Notes: generated from the letters alone by a model not told the origin. A DNA stretch of 64,000 nt from Enterobacter wuhouensis (GCF_004331265.1 NZ_SJOO01000002.1:62001-126000), one strand, 5' to 3'; numbered from the stretch's first letter, positions 52,748 through 63,691 are shown. Program-made: numbers and translations.

Positions 52748-53962
52748 ATGACGCAGACCTCTCCCCGCAAAGCCCTGCAGCTCCGCATGTGGGCGCTGTT
52801 TATGTTCTTCTTTATTCCAGGGCTGTTAATGGCCTCCTGGGCGACGCGTACGCCTGCGATCCGCGATATTTTGTCCGTCTCCACGGCAGAAATGGGCATA
52901 GTGCTCTTCGGCCTCTCGATAGGCTCGATGAGCGGCATTCTCTGCTCCGCGTGGCTGGTCAAGCGCTTCGGCACGCGGGCGGTGATCCGCACCACCATGT
53001 GCTGCGCGGTGTTCGGAATGGTGGTGCTGAGCGTCGCGCTCTGGTTTGCCTCGCCTATCCTGTTTGCGCTGGGGCTGACGGTATTTGGCGGCAGCTTCGG
53101 CTCGGCGGAAGTAGCAATTAACGTCGAAGGGGCCGCCGTCGAGCAGGAGATGAACAAAACCGTGCTGCCGATGATGCACGGTTTTTACAGCCTCGGCACG
53201 CTGGCGGGGGCTGGCGTAGGGATGGCGCTAACGGCGCTGGGCATTGCGGCCAACCTGCATATTTTGCTGGCAGCGCTGGTGTGTATTATCCCGATCCTGA
53301 CCGGTATCCGATTGATCCCTGACGGCACGGGTAAAAACTCCGCTAACGAACACAAATCGGCTGAAAAAGGGCTGCCGTTCTACCGCGATATGCAGCTAAT
53401 GCTGATTGGCGTGGTGGTGCTGGCGATGGCCTTTGCCGAAGGCTCTGCCAACGACTGGCTGCCGCTGCTGATGGTGGACGGACACGGCTTTAGCCCAACC
53501 TCCGGCTCGCTGATTTACGCCGGGTTTACCCTGGGCATGACCGTCGGGCGCTTTACCGGCGGCTGGTTTATTGACCGCTATAGCCGCGTGGCCGTTGTGC
53601 GCGCCAGTGCTCTGCTCGGCGGGTTAGGTATCGCGATGATCATCTTTGTGGACGTGGACTGGATTGCCGGCGTTTCGGTGATCCTGTGGGGATTGGGCGC
53701 GTCGCTTGGCTTCCCGCTGACCATTTCCGCCGCCAGCGATACCGGCCCGGATGCGCCAACGCGCGTCAGCGTGGTGGCAACCACCGGCTATCTCGCCTTC
53801 CTGGTAGGGCCACCGCTACTCGGTTTCCTGGGCGAGCACTACGGGTTGCGCAGCGCCATGCTGGTGGTATTAGGATTAGTGCTTATCGCAGCGCTGGTGG
53901 CGCGGGCGGTGGCAAAGCCGGAAGCAGAACACACGACACTGGAGAAGGGATATGAGCGTTAA
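52748..53962 (+). CDS. ybjJ: YbjJ, MFS transporter
   Basis: A 404-residue major facilitator protein with twelve predicted membrane helices, beginning [21 protein letters not shown]. coli YbjJ has 402 residues and the same neighbour order (rcdA divergent, ybjI downstream). The substrate is unknown. The stop overlaps the ybjI start by 11 bases. Confidence 0.92.
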   Translation: MTQTSPRKALQLRMWALFMFFFIPGLLMASWATRTPAIRDILSVSTAEMGIVLFGLSIGSMSGILCSAWLVKRFGTRAVIRTTMCCAVFGMVVLSVALWFASPILFALGLTVFGGSFGSAEVAINVEGAAVEQEMNKTVLPMMHGFYSLGTLAGAGVGMALTALGIAANLHILLAALVCIIPILTGIRLIPDGTGKNSANEHKSAEKGLPFYRDMQLMLIGVVVLAMAFAEGSANDWLPLLMVDGHGFSPTSGSLIYAGFTLGMTVGRFTGGWFIDRYSRVAVVRASALLGGLGIAMIIFVDVDWIAGVSVILWGLGASLGFPLTISAASDTGPDAPTRVSVVATTGYLAFLVGPPLLGFLGEHYGLRSAMLVVLGLVLIAALVARAVAKPEAEHTTLEKGYER

Positions 53963-54764
53963 ACTGATTGCAGTCGACATGGATGGTACCTTTCTTAGCG
54001 ATGCTAAGACCTACAATCGCGAACGTTTTCTGGCGCAGTATGCGCGCATGAAGGAGCAAGGCATTCGCTTCGTCGTCGCCAGTGGCAACCAGTATTACCA
54101 GCTGATCTCTTTCTTCCCGGAGATCGCGCATGAGATCGCCTTCGTGGCCGAAAACGGCGGCTGAGTGGTTGATGCCGGGGAAGACGTGTTCAACGGTGAG
54201 CTGACGAAAGCACATTTCGACGCCGTCGCGGCGGTGTTACTCGACGTGCCGGGCATTGAGATTATTGCCTGCGGGAAAGGCAGCGCCTATACGCTTAACG
54301 CCTATGACGATGCGTTCATTGATATTGCGTCAAAATACTATCACCGCCTCGAACGGGTGAATGACTTCAACAACCTGAGCGATATTTTCTTCAAATTCGG
54401 GCTTAACGTCTCTGACGACGAAATCCCACTGATTCAGCCCATGCTGCATGAAAAGCTGGGCGATATCATGGTGCCCGTCACCACCGGGCACGGCAGTATC
54501 GACCTGATTATCCCCGGCGTGCATAAGGCTAACGGCCTGCGGATCCTGCAGCAGCGCTGGGGGATTGAGGACGATGAGGTGGTGGCCTTTGGCGACAGCG
54601 GGAACGACGTGGAAATGCTGCGTCAGTCAGGATTCAGCTTCGCGATGGCCAATGCCAGACCGCATATTAAAGCCATTGCCCGCTTTGAAGCGCCGCATAA
54701 CAACGAAGAAGGCGTTTTAAACGTGATTGAGAAGGCATTGAACGGGGACGCGCCGTTTCATTGA
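53952..54764 (+). pseudogene. ybjI: YbjI HAD phosphatase gene with an in-frame TGA
   Basis: The frame encodes an HAD-IIB phosphatase homologous to E. coli YbjI (271 residues, active on FMN and erythrose-4-phosphate). The aspartate motif [22 protein letters not shown] and VAFGDSGNDVEML are all present. After residue 70 (VAENGG) a TGA stands at 54162-54164 where E. coli has TGG for tryptophan; the frame then continues intact for 199 codons. A single G-to-A change explains it. Only the first 70 residues would be made, without the essential C-terminal half. A sequencing error is possible. Confidence 0.85.
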
Positions 54765-54778
54765 TCGCGTGCGGCCTG

Positions 54779-54817
54779 GTGCCCTCACCCTGGCCCTCTC
54801 CCACGGGGAGAGGGAAT
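54779..54817. repeat. CCCTCACCC-type palindromic repeat
   Basis: GCCCTCACCCTGGCCCTCTC followed by CCACGGGGAGAGGGA forms a hairpin between ybjI and mdfA. The same family occurs at 58411-58450 and 63692-63789. Confidence 0.8.
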
Positions 54818-54824
54818 AATCAGG

Positions 54825-56057
54825 TTAAGGCTGCAGTGCGCTTCCGACGCGTTTGTCTTTCAGGAACACCACCATTAATCCTACCCACAGCACGCCGTTG
54901 GCAAGGTTAAACAGGCTGAACAGCCCGTTGCCGCCAAACGCGTAGGCGTGTTTGCTCACCTCGATGCCGACGGTAAAAATCAGCATCTGCAGCATGCCCA
55001 TTGCCGCCGACACCGTGCCTTTACTCATCTCGCTGGCAAACAGCGTCAGGCGCACCAGCCCGGCGTTCGCCACGCCGATACCGAAGGCATAGATGCTCAG
55101 CCCTGCGGTCATCCACAGGTAGGCGTGGGATGACGCCACGGTCGCAGCCGCAGCAAGGATCAGCCCCGCCGCAATCGGCCAGCCGCCCATGATAATCAGC
55201 GAACGTACGGTGCGCCGTGCCGTCAGGCGAGCCAGCACCAGGTTACCGATAATCAGCGCGCCAAAGATCGGCACCTGCAGCAGGCCGTATTCGTAGCTGC
55301 TGAGCTTTTCACCGCTGATGATAATGACCGGGGACTGGGCAATCCACGCCAGCAGCGGCAGGCTCACAAAGCCGGTTGCCAGCGCCCCCGCCACAAAGCG
55401 AACGTTTTTCAGGACGTCTTTGTAATCGCGTCCCAGCTCCTTCAGCGACAGCTTTTCACCCAGGCGGGTAGCGGTTTCCGGCATCGCGCGATGCAGGCCA
55501 AAGAAGGAGATGGCGGCGAGAACCGCGAAGAGAATAAACATCCCCTCCCACGGCGCGACGTGCACCCAGGCCGCCCCCACCAGCGGCCCTAACAGCGGCG
55601 CAATCAGCGCCACGTTCGCCATCAGCGCGGTAATTTTGATGCACACCGCCTCCTCAAACGACTCCTGGATGGCGGCATAGCCGACGGCGCCGATAAAGCA
55701 CAGGCTGACCCCCTGCAGGAAACGCAGCAGCGTGAACTGTTCAATATTTTGCGCCAGCAGCGTGGCAAGACAGGTCACGATAAACCACACCACGCCCGTC
55801 AGCATCACCGGACGACGGCCAATACGGTCCGACAGCGGCCCGAGCAGCCACTGCAAAAACATGCCGCCAGCCAGATAGGCGGTCATGGAGGTTGGCACCC
55901 ACTCAATACCGGCGTTGTACTGTTCCACCACGGCCAGCATGCCGGGCTGGATCATGTCGTTGCCGATATAGGTAGAAAACTCGTAGAGCACCAGACACAG
56001 GGGAAACAGTAACGCCTGACGACCCAGACGATGACCGGAAGAAGAACGGTTTATCAT
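54825..56057 (-). CDS. mdfA: MdfA multidrug efflux transporter
   Basis: A 410-residue MFS drug/proton antiporter, identical in length to E. coli MdfA (Cmr), which exports chloramphenicol, quaternary ammonium compounds and other drugs and acts in alkaline pH tolerance. The essential acidic residues E26 and D34 in [14 protein letters not shown] are kept, as is the motif A loop [14 protein letters not shown]. Twelve membrane helices are predicted. Confidence 0.96.
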   Translation of the reverse strand: MINRSSSGHRLGRQALLFPLCLVLYEFSTYIGNDMIQPGMLAVVEQYNAGIEWVPTSMTAYLAGGMFLQWLLGPLSDRIGRRPVMLTGVVWFIVTCLATLLAQNIEQFTLLRFLQGVSLCFIGAVGYAAIQESFEEAVCIKITALMANVALIAPLLGPLVGAAWVHVAPWEGMFILFAVLAAISFFGLHRAMPETATRLGEKLSLKELGRDYKDVLKNVRFVAGALATGFVSLPLLAWIAQSPVIIISGEKLSSYEYGLLQVPIFGALIIGNLVLARLTARRTVRSLIIMGGWPIAAGLILAAAATVASSHAYLWMTAGLSIYAFGIGVANAGLVRLTLFASEMSKGTVSAAMGMLQMLIFTVGIEVSKHAYAFGGNGLFSLFNLANGVLWVGLMVVFLKDKRVGSALQP

Positions 56058-56224
56058 GCAATCTCTTTATGATGAAAAAATCGCGATGAGTGTAATGAAT
56101 TGCCGCACGCTGAGATAGCACATTATCGAGATAAAACAGAAATAAAGCACATCGTGTTGTTGTTTAAGGTTTCCTTAAGTTGACGCTTATATGATAGCGA
56201 TATTTCACGTCACCGACCCAAATT

Positions 56225-56953
56225 ATGGCACTTAACTCCAGCCGTTCAGAATTGTCTAAGTTACAGACCAATAAGACAAAACGCCTTTACCGTTTGCCGC
56301 CCCGCTTTTATGGTTATCAGCTTTTCGTGCTGATAGCCCTTGCCGTGGTGTTTACCTGGCTATCTCGCGATGAAGCGCTGGATAGATGGATCACAGGGTT
56401 TTGGTACGACGCGGCGACACAGAGCTTCCCGCTGCAGAAAAATCATCTGTTGGATCTGCTGAACCACCGGCTGGCGAAGTATATCGCCATCGCGCTGGGT
56501 GCCGCGGCGCTGTTTTATGGTGCTTACAAGCGCAACGCACGGCTGGTAACAGCCGCGCTGCTGATGGGGCTTGGCGCACTGGTGGTGGGCCTGCTTAAAA
56601 GTATGAGCCACCACAGCTGCCCGTGGGATCTGGTGGAATACGGCGGTAAGGCAGTCTCTTATCCCCTGTTCAGTTCCCCCCCGGCGGAAAGCGGCCCCGG
56701 ACGCTGTTTCCCCGGCGGCCATGCCTCCAGCGGTTTCATGGTGATGGGGCTGTTTTTCGCCTTCTGGCGCGAGCGTCCTCGCCTGGCCTGGTTCTTTGTG
56801 GCGCTGGGCGCGACGCTGGGCCTGGCAATGGGGTATGGCCAGGTGATGCGCGGCGCACATTTCTTCTCTCACAACCTGTGGGCCGGGTGGTGGGTTTGGT
56901 TTTCCCAGGTGGTGGTCTACGGACTTGTTTCCACCCGGTTTGCTAAAGAGTAA
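56225..56953 (+). CDS. PAP2-family membrane phosphatase
   Basis: A 242-residue inner-membrane phosphatase of the PAP2 superfamily. The three phosphatase motifs appear as KSMSHHSCPWD, PGGHASSGF and MRGAHFFSHNLW, with the catalytic histidines in the second and third. Five or six membrane helices are predicted. E. coli K-12 has no gene here between mdfA and ybjG. It ends 7 bases before ybjG, so the two phosphatases probably form an operon; lipid phosphate or isoprenoid pyrophosphate are likely substrates. Confidence 0.88.
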   Translation: MALNSSRSELSKLQTNKTKRLYRLPPRFYGYQLFVLIALAVVFTWLSRDEALDRWITGFWYDAATQSFPLQKNHLLDLLNHRLAKYIAIALGAAALFYGAYKRNARLVTAALLMGLGALVVGLLKSMSHHSCPWDLVEYGGKAVSYPLFSSPPAESGPGRCFPGGHASSGFMVMGLFFAFWRERPRLAWFFVALGATLGLAMGYGQVMRGAHFFSHNLWAGWWVWFSQVVVYGLVSTRFAKE

Positions 56954-56960
56954 CGACATT

Positions 56961-57569
56961 ATGTTAGAGCAACTGAACTACGAGCTGTTTTATCTGATCA
57001 ACGCCACCCCGGCGTCTCCCGAGTGGATGCTTGATTTCGCCACGTTTCTGGCGAAAGACCTGATCAGCATCGTTCCCGTGCTGGCCGTTGTCCTGTGGCT
57101 GTGGGGCCCCCGTGACCAGGTGACGGCGCAGCGCCATCTGGTGATAAAAATGGCGATGGCTCTCGGGGTTAGCGTGTTAGCCAGCTACATCCTCGGACAC
57201 GCTTTCCCGCACGATCGTCCCTTCGTCGATCGTGTCGGCTATACCTTCCTGCACCATGCGCCGGATGACTCCTTCCCGAGCGATCACGGCACGGTGATTT
57301 TTACCTTTGCCCTGGCATTCTTCTTCTGGCATCGCCTGTGGTCCGGCGCGGTGCTCATGGTGGTGGCGGCCGCTATCGCCTGGTCCCGCGTCTATCTCGG
57401 CGTCCACTGGCCGTTGGATATGGTAGGCGGCTTCCTGGTGGGGCTGATGGGCTGCGTCAGCGCGTCAATCCTCTGGAGCCTCTTCGGCCCGGCGCTCTAT
57501 CGCGGTTTATCTCGGGTTTATCGCGTGCTGTTTGCCCTCCCGATCCGCAAGGGTTGGATACGTGACTAA
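56961..57569 (+). CDS. ybjG: YbjG, undecaprenyl pyrophosphate phosphatase
   Basis: A 202-residue BcrC-type PAP2 phosphatase (E. coli YbjG has 198) that recycles the peptidoglycan carrier undecaprenyl pyrophosphate. I chose the ATG at 56961 (MLEQLNYELFYLINATPASP). Motifs are HAFPHDRPFVD, DDSFPSDHGTVIF and SRVYLGVHWPLDMVGG. It ends at a strong terminator before deoR. Confidence 0.93.
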   Translation: MLEQLNYELFYLINATPASPEWMLDFATFLAKDLISIVPVLAVVLWLWGPRDQVTAQRHLVIKMAMALGVSVLASYILGHAFPHDRPFVDRVGYTFLHHAPDDSFPSDHGTVIFTFALAFFFWHRLWSGAVLMVVAAAIAWSRVYLGVHWPLDMVGGFLVGLMGCVSASILWSLFGPALYRGLSRVYRVLFALPIRKGWIRD

Positions 57570-57592
57570 CCCCGGTCTGACAGGTTACACTT

Positions 57593-57623
57593 GAGCCCCC
57601 GCCCTGCGGGGGCTCACTTTTTT
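57593..57623 (+). terminator. Terminator after ybjG
   Basis: GAGCCCCC and GGGGGCTC form an 8-bp stem with a short loop, followed by ACTTTTTT. It lies 14 bases before deoR. Confidence 0.85.
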
Positions 57624-57636
57624 ACCCCGAGGAACT

Positions 57637-58395
57637 ATGGAAACACGTCGCGATGACCGCATTGCTCAGCTGCTCCAGGCGCTGAAGCGCAGTGATAAGC
57701 TGCATCTGAAAGAGGCTGCCACTCTGCTCGGCGTCTCCGAGATGACCATTCGTCGTGACCTGAACAGCGAGAGCGCCCCCGTGGTGCTGCTGGGCGGCTA
57801 TATCGTGCTGGAGCCGCGCAGCGCCAGCCATTACCTGATTAGCGATCAAAAGACGCGTCTGGTTGAAGAAAAACGCAAAGCCGCGCGGCTTGCGGCCTCG
57901 CTGGTGCAGCCGCATCAGACGCTGTTTTTTGACTGCGGAACGACTACGCCGTGGATCATCGAAGCCATCGACAGCAGCATTCCCTTTACCGCCGTCTGTT
58001 ACTCGTTAAACACCTTCCTGGCGCTGCAGGAAAAGCCCGAGTGCCGGGTGATCCTCTGCGGTGGAGAGTTCCACGCCAGCAACGCCATTTTCAAGCCGCT
58101 GGATCTCCAGGACACGCTGAGCAACCTATGCCCGGATATCGCCTTTTACTCTGCGGCAGGCGTGAGCGTCCGTCAGGGGGCAACCTGCTTTAACCTGGAA
58201 GAGCTGCCGGTGAAGCACTGGGCATTAAATGCGGCGCAGTACCACGTGCTGGTTGTCGATCGCAGCAAGTTTGGCAAGGTGCGTTCGGCAAGAATGGGTG
58301 AACTGGCGCAGTTTGACGCCATCGTGAGCGATTGCCGGCCGGATGACGAGTATGTGGCCTATGCGAAGGCGCAGCAGGTGAAGTTGATGTATTGA
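57637..58395 (+). CDS. deoR: DeoR, deoxyribonucleoside regulator
   Basis: A 252-residue repressor, the same length as E. coli DeoR, controlling nucleoside catabolism (deo, nupG) with deoxyribose-5-phosphate as inducer. The N-terminal HTH is LHLKEAATLLGVSEMTIRRD, the DeoR family signature. The sugar-phosphate sensor has FDCGTTTPWI and AAGVSVRQGATCFN. Confidence 0.95.
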   Translation: METRRDDRIAQLLQALKRSDKLHLKEAATLLGVSEMTIRRDLNSESAPVVLLGGYIVLEPRSASHYLISDQKTRLVEEKRKAARLAASLVQPHQTLFFDCGTTTPWIIEAIDSSIPFTAVCYSLNTFLALQEKPECRVILCGGEFHASNAIFKPLDLQDTLSNLCPDIAFYSAAGVSVRQGATCFNLEELPVKHWALNAAQYHVLVVDRSKFGKVRSARMGELAQFDAIVSDCRPDDEYVAYAKAQQVKLMY

Positions 58396-58410
58396 GAGGG
58401 GTGCGGCCTG

Positions 58411-58450
58411 ATGCCCTCACCCCGGCCCTCTCCCACAGGGAGAGGGAGAA
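58411..58450. repeat. CCCTCACCC-type palindromic repeat
   Basis: GATGCCCTCACCCCGGCCCT followed by CTCCCACAGGGAGAGGGAG between the convergent deoR and dacC genes. Same family as 54779 and 63692. Confidence 0.8.
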
Positions 58451-58462
58451 AACCCATAAGGT

Positions 58463-59668
58463 TTAGCTAAACCAGCTGCCAAACCATCCGTGTAATTTCA
58501 TCATCACGAAATCCCACATCCGGCTGAAGAAGCCGCCCTCTTCTACCGCTTCCATCACGATCAGCGGGCGCTGTTCAATCGATTTGCCGTTCAGCTGGAA
58601 ATCAATCGTCCCGACGACCTGGCCTTTTTTCAGCGGCGCGGTCAGCTGTGGATCGGTCAGGGTATAGCTGGCCTTCAGGTTTTTCAGCTGGCCGCGCGGA
58701 ATAGTCACTGAACCCGCCTCGCCGGCCCCCAGATTCACCTCGCTCTTGTCACCAAACCAGACGCGCTGGCTGATGAACGTGGCATCGGGCTTAATCGGCG
58801 TCACGGTTTCAAAGAAGCGGAAGCCCCAGGTCAGCAGCTTTTCTGATTCGTTAAAGCGAATGCGGTCCGTTTTGGTGCCCAGCACGACCGAGATCAGGCG
58901 CATGTCGCCCTGGGTCGCGGAAGCCACCAGGTTGTAGCCCGCCCCTGCCGTTGTGCCGGTCTTCATGCCGTCCACGTTGACGTTGCTGCTCCACAGCAGA
59001 CGGTTGCGGTTAGGCTGGCGGATCTTGTTGAAGGTAAACTCTTTCTCTTTATGGATGGCGTATTCATCCGGCACGTCGTGGATCAGCGCCTTCCCCAGCA
59101 GCGCCATATCGCGCGCGGTGCTGAACTGGCCCGGCGCATCCAGGCCATGAACCGTTTTGAAGGTGGTGTTGGTTAAGCCCAGCTTCTGCGCGTAGCCATT
59201 CATAAGCCCAATGAATGAATCCTGGCTACCCGCCACATAATCCGCCAGCGCAATACAGGCATCGTTACCCGACTGAATGATCACCCCTTTATTCAGATCG
59301 GAAACGGAAACCTGATCGCCAGGCTTGAGAAACATCACGGAAGAACCGCGCAGCGCCGGGTTGCCGGTCGCCCAGGCGTCCTTCCCGATGGTGACCATAT
59401 CATCGAGCTTAATCTTGCCCGCTTTTAACGCCTGCCCGACCACGTAGCTGGTCATGATTTTTGTCAGGCTGGCCGGGTCAAGCTGCTCGTCGGCGTTGCC
59501 TTCTGCCAGCACTTTCCCGCTGGCGTAATCCATCAGGATCCAGGCGCGCGCATCCACCGGCGGCGCTTCGGGCGCAGCCTGCTCGGCCGCATAGAGAGTT
59601 GGTGCAAACAGGAAAAGGAGCGCAGAGCCTGCCGCCAGGCCGCGCAGAGAAGTCATTTTTCGCGTCAT
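58463..59668 (-). CDS. dacC: DacC, penicillin-binding protein 6 (D-Ala-D-Ala carboxypeptidase)
   Basis: A 401-residue periplasmic D,D-carboxypeptidase (E. coli DacC has 400). I chose the ATG at 59668; the one at 59689 lacks a ribosome-binding site. A signal peptide ([20 protein letters not shown]) is cleaved before [10 protein letters not shown]. Active-site motifs are SLTK, SGND and KTGTT. The C-terminal amphipathic helix ([20 protein letters not shown]) anchors it to the inner membrane. It trims pentapeptide side chains in stationary phase. Confidence 0.96.
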   Translation of the reverse strand: MTRKMTSLRGLAAGSALLFLFAPTLYAAEQAAPEAPPVDARAWILMDYASGKVLAEGNADEQLDPASLTKIMTSYVVGQALKAGKIKLDDMVTIGKDAWATGNPALRGSSVMFLKPGDQVSVSDLNKGVIIQSGNDACIALADYVAGSQDSFIGLMNGYAQKLGLTNTTFKTVHGLDAPGQFSTARDMALLGKALIHDVPDEYAIHKEKEFTFNKIRQPNRNRLLWSSNVNVDGMKTGTTAGAGYNLVASATQGDMRLISVVLGTKTDRIRFNESEKLLTWGFRFFETVTPIKPDATFISQRVWFGDKSEVNLGAGEAGSVTIPRGQLKNLKASYTLTDPQLTAPLKKGQVVGTIDFQLNGKSIEQRPLIVMEAVEEGGFFSRMWDFVMMKLHGWFGSWFS

Positions 59669-59910
59669 AAATGCCACCCGAGTGTCCATTCAAAAAATTA
59701 CGTCACATCACCGTGTCGCAAGAAGCGATGAGTAATAGCGCACTAAAACTTTTAAAGAAACCTAAACCAGGTAAAGTTTTTAAAGTTTATGCAATAACGT
59801 CCCGATACGCTTTGATTCATGCGATTTATTTGTCTCCTGTTGCGTAATTGTTAGGTTTATCTCAACATGGCGAATCGCTGACTCGGATTCACATCTCATC
59901 GGGAGTAAAT

Positions 59911-60537
59911 ATGATTACGCTGTGGGGCAGGAACAACTCAACCAACGTGAAGAAGGTGCTCTGGACGCTGGAAGAGCTGGATTTACCGTTTAAGCAGGTG
60001 ATGGCAGGCCTGGAGTTTGGCGTGAACAAAGAGGCCGACTATCTGGCCATGAACCCAAATGGCCTGGTGCCGCTGCTGCGCGATGAAGAAACTGACGCGA
60101 CGCTGTGGGAGTCCAACACGATTGTGCGTTACCTCGCCGCCCAGTACGGACAGAACCGCCTGTGGGTGGACAGCCCGGCACGGCGCGCGCAGGGTGAAAA
60201 GTGGATGGACTGGGCGAACCAGACGCTCTCTCCGACTCACCGCGTGATCCTGATGGGGCTTATCCGGACGCCTGAAGCCGAGCGAGATTATCCCGCCATT
60301 CATGCCGCACAGGACGCCTGCGAAACTCTGTTTGCGATGATGGACGACGAGCTGGCGAAGCACGCATGGTTCTCCGGCGACGCCTTCGGCGTGGGCGATA
60401 TCGCCGTTGCGCCTTTCATCTGGAATCTGACCAATATGGGGCTGAAATGGACGCCGCGCCCTCATCTCGAGCGCTGGCTCCAGCAGCTGAGCGATCGCCC
60501 GGCGTACCGCAAGGTCGTGATGATCCCGGTTACCTGA
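59911..60537 (+). CDS. gstB: GstB, glutathione S-transferase
   Basis: A 208-residue glutathione transferase, equal in length to E. coli GstB (YliJ), active on bromoacetate-type compounds. I chose the ATG at 59911 with GGGAG upstream. The thioredoxin-like N-terminal domain starts [20 protein letters not shown], and [15 protein letters not shown] is the glutathione-binding part. Its stop codon abuts that of the convergent yliI. Confidence 0.94.
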   Translation: MITLWGRNNSTNVKKVLWTLEELDLPFKQVMAGLEFGVNKEADYLAMNPNGLVPLLRDEETDATLWESNTIVRYLAAQYGQNRLWVDSPARRAQGEKWMDWANQTLSPTHRVILMGLIRTPEAERDYPAIHAAQDACETLFAMMDDELAKHAWFSGDAFGVGDIAVAPFIWNLTNMGLKWTPRPHLERWLQQLSDRPAYRKVVMIPVT

Positions 60538-61656
60538 TCACCCGTCGGACGGGCTAACCTTCAACAGCTGCCCGTCCGATTCGTCGGTCAGCACATAGAG
60601 ATAACCATCCGGCCCGACCCGCACGTCGCGGATGCGCCGATCGTTATCGCCCAGAATGCGCCCGTCCTCCGTCACCTTGTTGCCGTCCACGCTCATGACG
60701 ATAACGTCCTTTTCCTTCAACGCGCCGACGAACAGCTTATTTTTCCACTGCGGGAAGACGTCGCTGTTATAAAACGCCATACCGCTCACGGCAGGTGAAA
60801 CCTTCCAGACAAACAGCGGCTTTTCGGTTCCTTCAACGTGCTCACCTTTGGCTTCCGGGATCTTCAGGCCGCTGTAGTTAATGCCGTGGGTCGCCAGCGG
60901 CCAGCCGTAATTCTTCCCTTTTTCTGGGATGTTGATTTCATCCCCGCCGCGCGGGCCGTGCTCGTTAAGCCACAGCGCGTCGCTCCAGGGGTTCATCGCC
61001 ATCCCCTGAGGGTTACGAATGCCGTAGGACCAGATTTCAGGACGCGCGCCGGAGGTGTTCACAAAGGGGTTATCCGAAGGCACTTTTCCATCCTCGGTCA
61101 GACGCACCACCTTGCCCTGTAGCTTGTCCAAATCCTGCGCCGTCGGGCGCTGGTTATTCTCCCCGAGGCCGATAAACAGGTAGCCTTTACCGTCAAACAC
61201 TAACCGACCGCCAAAGTGGTTCCCCGTGGAGAGCTTCGGCGTCTGGCGTAACACCACCCGGAAGGCTTCAATCCGCGAGAGATCGTCGCTTAAGCGGCCA
61301 TAGCCCACCGCCGTTCCCGCTTTGCCGTCATCCCCCTCTTCGGCATAGCTGAGCCATATTCGTCGAGATTTTGCGAAGTCCGGTGCCAGCACCACGTCGA
61401 GCAGCCCGCCCTGTCCGTTTGCCCAGACGCTGGGCACGCCGACGATCGGATCGGAAAGCCCTTTCCCCGCCTGCCAGTGTTTTAGCTGCCCGCCCCGAAG
61501 CGTCACGAGCAGCCCTTTGTTATCCGGCAGAAATGCCAGTGACCAGGGATGATCGAGCCGGTTCTGCAACACCTCTACGTTCACCGCGCCCAGCGCGGCA
61601 AGAAGATAAGCGGGAAATAACAACGCGGGCAGGAAAATCAGGGAGGATCGATGCAT
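60538..61656 (-). CDS. yliI: YliI, soluble PQQ-dependent aldose dehydrogenase
   Basis: A 372-residue periplasmic sugar dehydrogenase (E. coli YliI/Asd has 371) that uses pyrroloquinoline quinone. I chose the ATG at 61656, with AAGGAG 6 bases upstream. A signal peptide covers about residues 1-22. The GSDH-type beta-propeller shows LDHPWSLAFLPDNKGLLVTL, GNHFGGRLVFDGKGYLFIGL and LWLNEHGPRGGDEINIP. The cofactor must be obtained from outside if the host lacks pqq genes. Confidence 0.94.
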   Translation of the reverse strand: MHRSSLIFLPALLFPAYLLAALGAVNVEVLQNRLDHPWSLAFLPDNKGLLVTLRGGQLKHWQAGKGLSDPIVGVPSVWANGQGGLLDVVLAPDFAKSRRIWLSYAEEGDDGKAGTAVGYGRLSDDLSRIEAFRVVLRQTPKLSTGNHFGGRLVFDGKGYLFIGLGENNQRPTAQDLDKLQGKVVRLTEDGKVPSDNPFVNTSGARPEIWSYGIRNPQGMAMNPWSDALWLNEHGPRGGDEINIPEKGKNYGWPLATHGINYSGLKIPEAKGEHVEGTEKPLFVWKVSPAVSGMAFYNSDVFPQWKNKLFVGALKEKDVIVMSVDGNKVTEDGRILGDNDRRIRDVRVGPDGYLYVLTDESDGQLLKVSPSDG

Positions 61657-61762
61657 AACGCGCTCCTTTTTCGGCATATGGCTTAAAGGTTAGCCACAAC
61701 CCCCGGTCGCGTTACTACTTTTACAAAAGCTTAATCAGAAGGGGGAGTTACCTCCCCCGGAT

Positions 61763-62146
61763 CTAATGCTCTTCAAGCTGAGCGTGCTTGTTGAGACACA
61801 TGATGCAAAGAGAGAGCGTCGTCAGGCAGTTCTCAAGCTTTTCTGCGTCCACGGCAATAAAATTGGGGCAATCATGACGCCCATTCATCAGGCATACCCC
61901 TGCGATGGAAAGCATTTCGGCGGCACGACGCAGCGCGATTAGCTCGCTTTCTGCGTATTCCGCTTTCAGAACGGGTGCTTTTTCACGCATAAAATTGCAA
62001 AGTTCAAAGAAGTTATCACGCAGATGTTCGCTTTCGCCGACTGACATATACCCTTTGGCCTTCCTCAACTGGAGATAAGCAGCAAGGTCGAGTCGGGCGT
62101 TGATCAGCTTGTAAAGCAGATCGCGTTTCAGTCTGTCAACGGACAT
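61763..62146 (-). CDS. bssR: BssR, biofilm regulator
   Basis: A 127-residue protein, equal in length to E. coli BssR (YliH), which affects biofilm formation through indole and catabolite control. I chose the ATG at 62146 with GAGGAGG upstream. The conserved start RLDLAAYLQLRKAKGYMSV and the end DAEKLENCLTTLSLCIMCL match. It is soluble and has no DNA-binding motif that I can see. Confidence 0.92.
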   Translation of the reverse strand: MSVDRLKRDLLYKLINARLDLAAYLQLRKAKGYMSVGESEHLRDNFFELCNFMREKAPVLKAEYAESELIALRRAAEMLSIAGVCLMNGRHDCPNFIAVDAEKLENCLTTLSLCIMCLNKHAQLEEH

Positions 62147-62362
62147 GCTTTTTCCTCCTCTGTCAGCCATGTTGCACATTCAGAATAAGGTTAATTTTTG
62201 TACAATTGTCTGCTTGAGATCAATAAATCATAACTGATTAACATCATTTACAATGTTACAACCTCAGAGGGCGTCATCTGCCCTGCAAAGAGTGTATAAA
62301 TCCCCCGCAATACGCTGTAAAATCCCGCCCTGATAACTCCATAATTGATGAATTTTTAACCT

Positions 62363-63688
62363 ATGAGCAATGTTACGCACCAGCCGAAAATCGGCTTCGT
62401 CTCCCTCGGCTGCCCGAAAAACCTGGTGGATTCCGAACGCATCCTGACCGAACTTCGTACCGAAGGCTATGACGTGGTGCCAAGCTACGACAACGCCGAT
62501 ATGGTGATCGTTAACACCTGCGGGTTCATCGACAGCGCGGTTCAGGAATCTCTGGAAGCCATCGGCGAAGCCCTGACTGAAAACGGCAAGGTTATTGTGA
62601 CCGGCTGCCTGGGCGCAAAAGTGGATCAGATCCGCGAAGTGCATCCGAAGGTGCTGGAGATCACCGGCCCGCACAGCTATGAGCAGGTGCTGGAACATGT
62701 TCATCACTACGTGCCAAAACCAAAGCACAACCCGTTCCTGAGCCTGGTGCCGGAACAGGGCGTGAAGCTGACGCCGCGCCACTATGCTTACTTAAAAATT
62801 TCCGAAGGCTGCAACCACCGCTGCACCTTCTGCATTATCCCGTCCATGCGTGGCGATCTGGTGAGCCGCCCTATCGGCGAAGTGCTGGCAGAAGCCAAAC
62901 GTCTGGCCGACGCGGGCGTGAAGGAGCTGCTGGTCATCTCTCAGGACACCTCAGCCTACGGCGTGGACGTCAAACACCGCTCCGGCTTCCACAACGGCGA
63001 GCCGGTGAAGACCAGCATGGTGGGCCTGTGCGAGCAGCTGTCCAAGCTCGGTATCTGGACGCGTCTGCACTACGTCTACCCGTACCCGCACGTTGACGAC
63101 GTGATCCCGCTGATGGCGGAAGGCAAAATTCTGCCGTACCTGGATATCCCGCTGCAGCACGCCAGCCCGCGCATTCTCAAGCTGATGAAGCGCCCTGGCT
63201 CCGTTGACCGCCAGCTGGCGCGCATCAAGCAGTGGCGCGAAATCTGCCCGGAACTGACCCTGCGCTCCACCTTCATCGTCGGCTTCCCGGGTGAAACCGA
63301 AGAAGACTTCCAGATGCTGCTCGACTTCCTGAAGGAAGCGCGTCTGGACCGCGTCGGCTGCTTCAAGTACAGCCCGGTCGAGGGCGCAACCGCCAACGAG
63401 CTGGCGGATCAGGTGCCGGAAGAGGTGAAAGAAGAGCGCTGGAACCGCTTCATGCAGCTGCAGCAGCAGATCTCTGCCGAGCGTCTGCAGGAAAAAGTCG
63501 GCCGCGAAATTCTGGTGATTATCGACGAAGTGGACGAAGAAGGCGCGATTGGCCGCAGCATGGCGGATGCCCCTGAAATCGACGGCGCGGTGTACCTGAA
63601 CGGCGAAACCAGCGTTAAGCCGGGTGATATTATTCGCGTGAAGGTTGAAAACGCGGATGAGTATGATTTGTGGGGTAGCCGGGTTTAA
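62363..63688 (+). CDS. rimO: RimO, ribosomal protein S12 methylthiotransferase
   Basis: A 441-residue radical SAM enzyme, the same length as E. coli RimO, that methylthiolates aspartate 88 of ribosomal protein S12. The N-terminal MTTase domain has cysteines in [20 protein letters not shown] and VTGCLG binding the auxiliary cluster. The radical SAM motif is [13 protein letters not shown] domain closes the C-terminus ([20 protein letters not shown]). It is convergent with gsiD. Confidence 0.97.
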   Translation: MSNVTHQPKIGFVSLGCPKNLVDSERILTELRTEGYDVVPSYDNADMVIVNTCGFIDSAVQESLEAIGEALTENGKVIVTGCLGAKVDQIREVHPKVLEITGPHSYEQVLEHVHHYVPKPKHNPFLSLVPEQGVKLTPRHYAYLKISEGCNHRCTFCIIPSMRGDLVSRPIGEVLAEAKRLADAGVKELLVISQDTSAYGVDVKHRSGFHNGEPVKTSMVGLCEQLSKLGIWTRLHYVYPYPHVDDVIPLMAEGKILPYLDIPLQHASPRILKLMKRPGSVDRQLARIKQWREICPELTLRSTFIVGFPGETEEDFQMLLDFLKEARLDRVGCFKYSPVEGATANELADQVPEEVKEERWNRFMQLQQQISAERLQEKVGREILVIIDEVDEEGAIGRSMADAPEIDGAVYLNGETSVKPGDIIRVKVENADEYDLWGSRV

Positions 63689-63691
63689 TTA

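Noticed and set aside
54162..54164. TGA in ybjI as a selenocysteine codon
   Set aside because: The E. coli counterpart has tryptophan here, HAD phosphatases are not selenoproteins, and I see no obvious SECIS hairpin directly after the codon.
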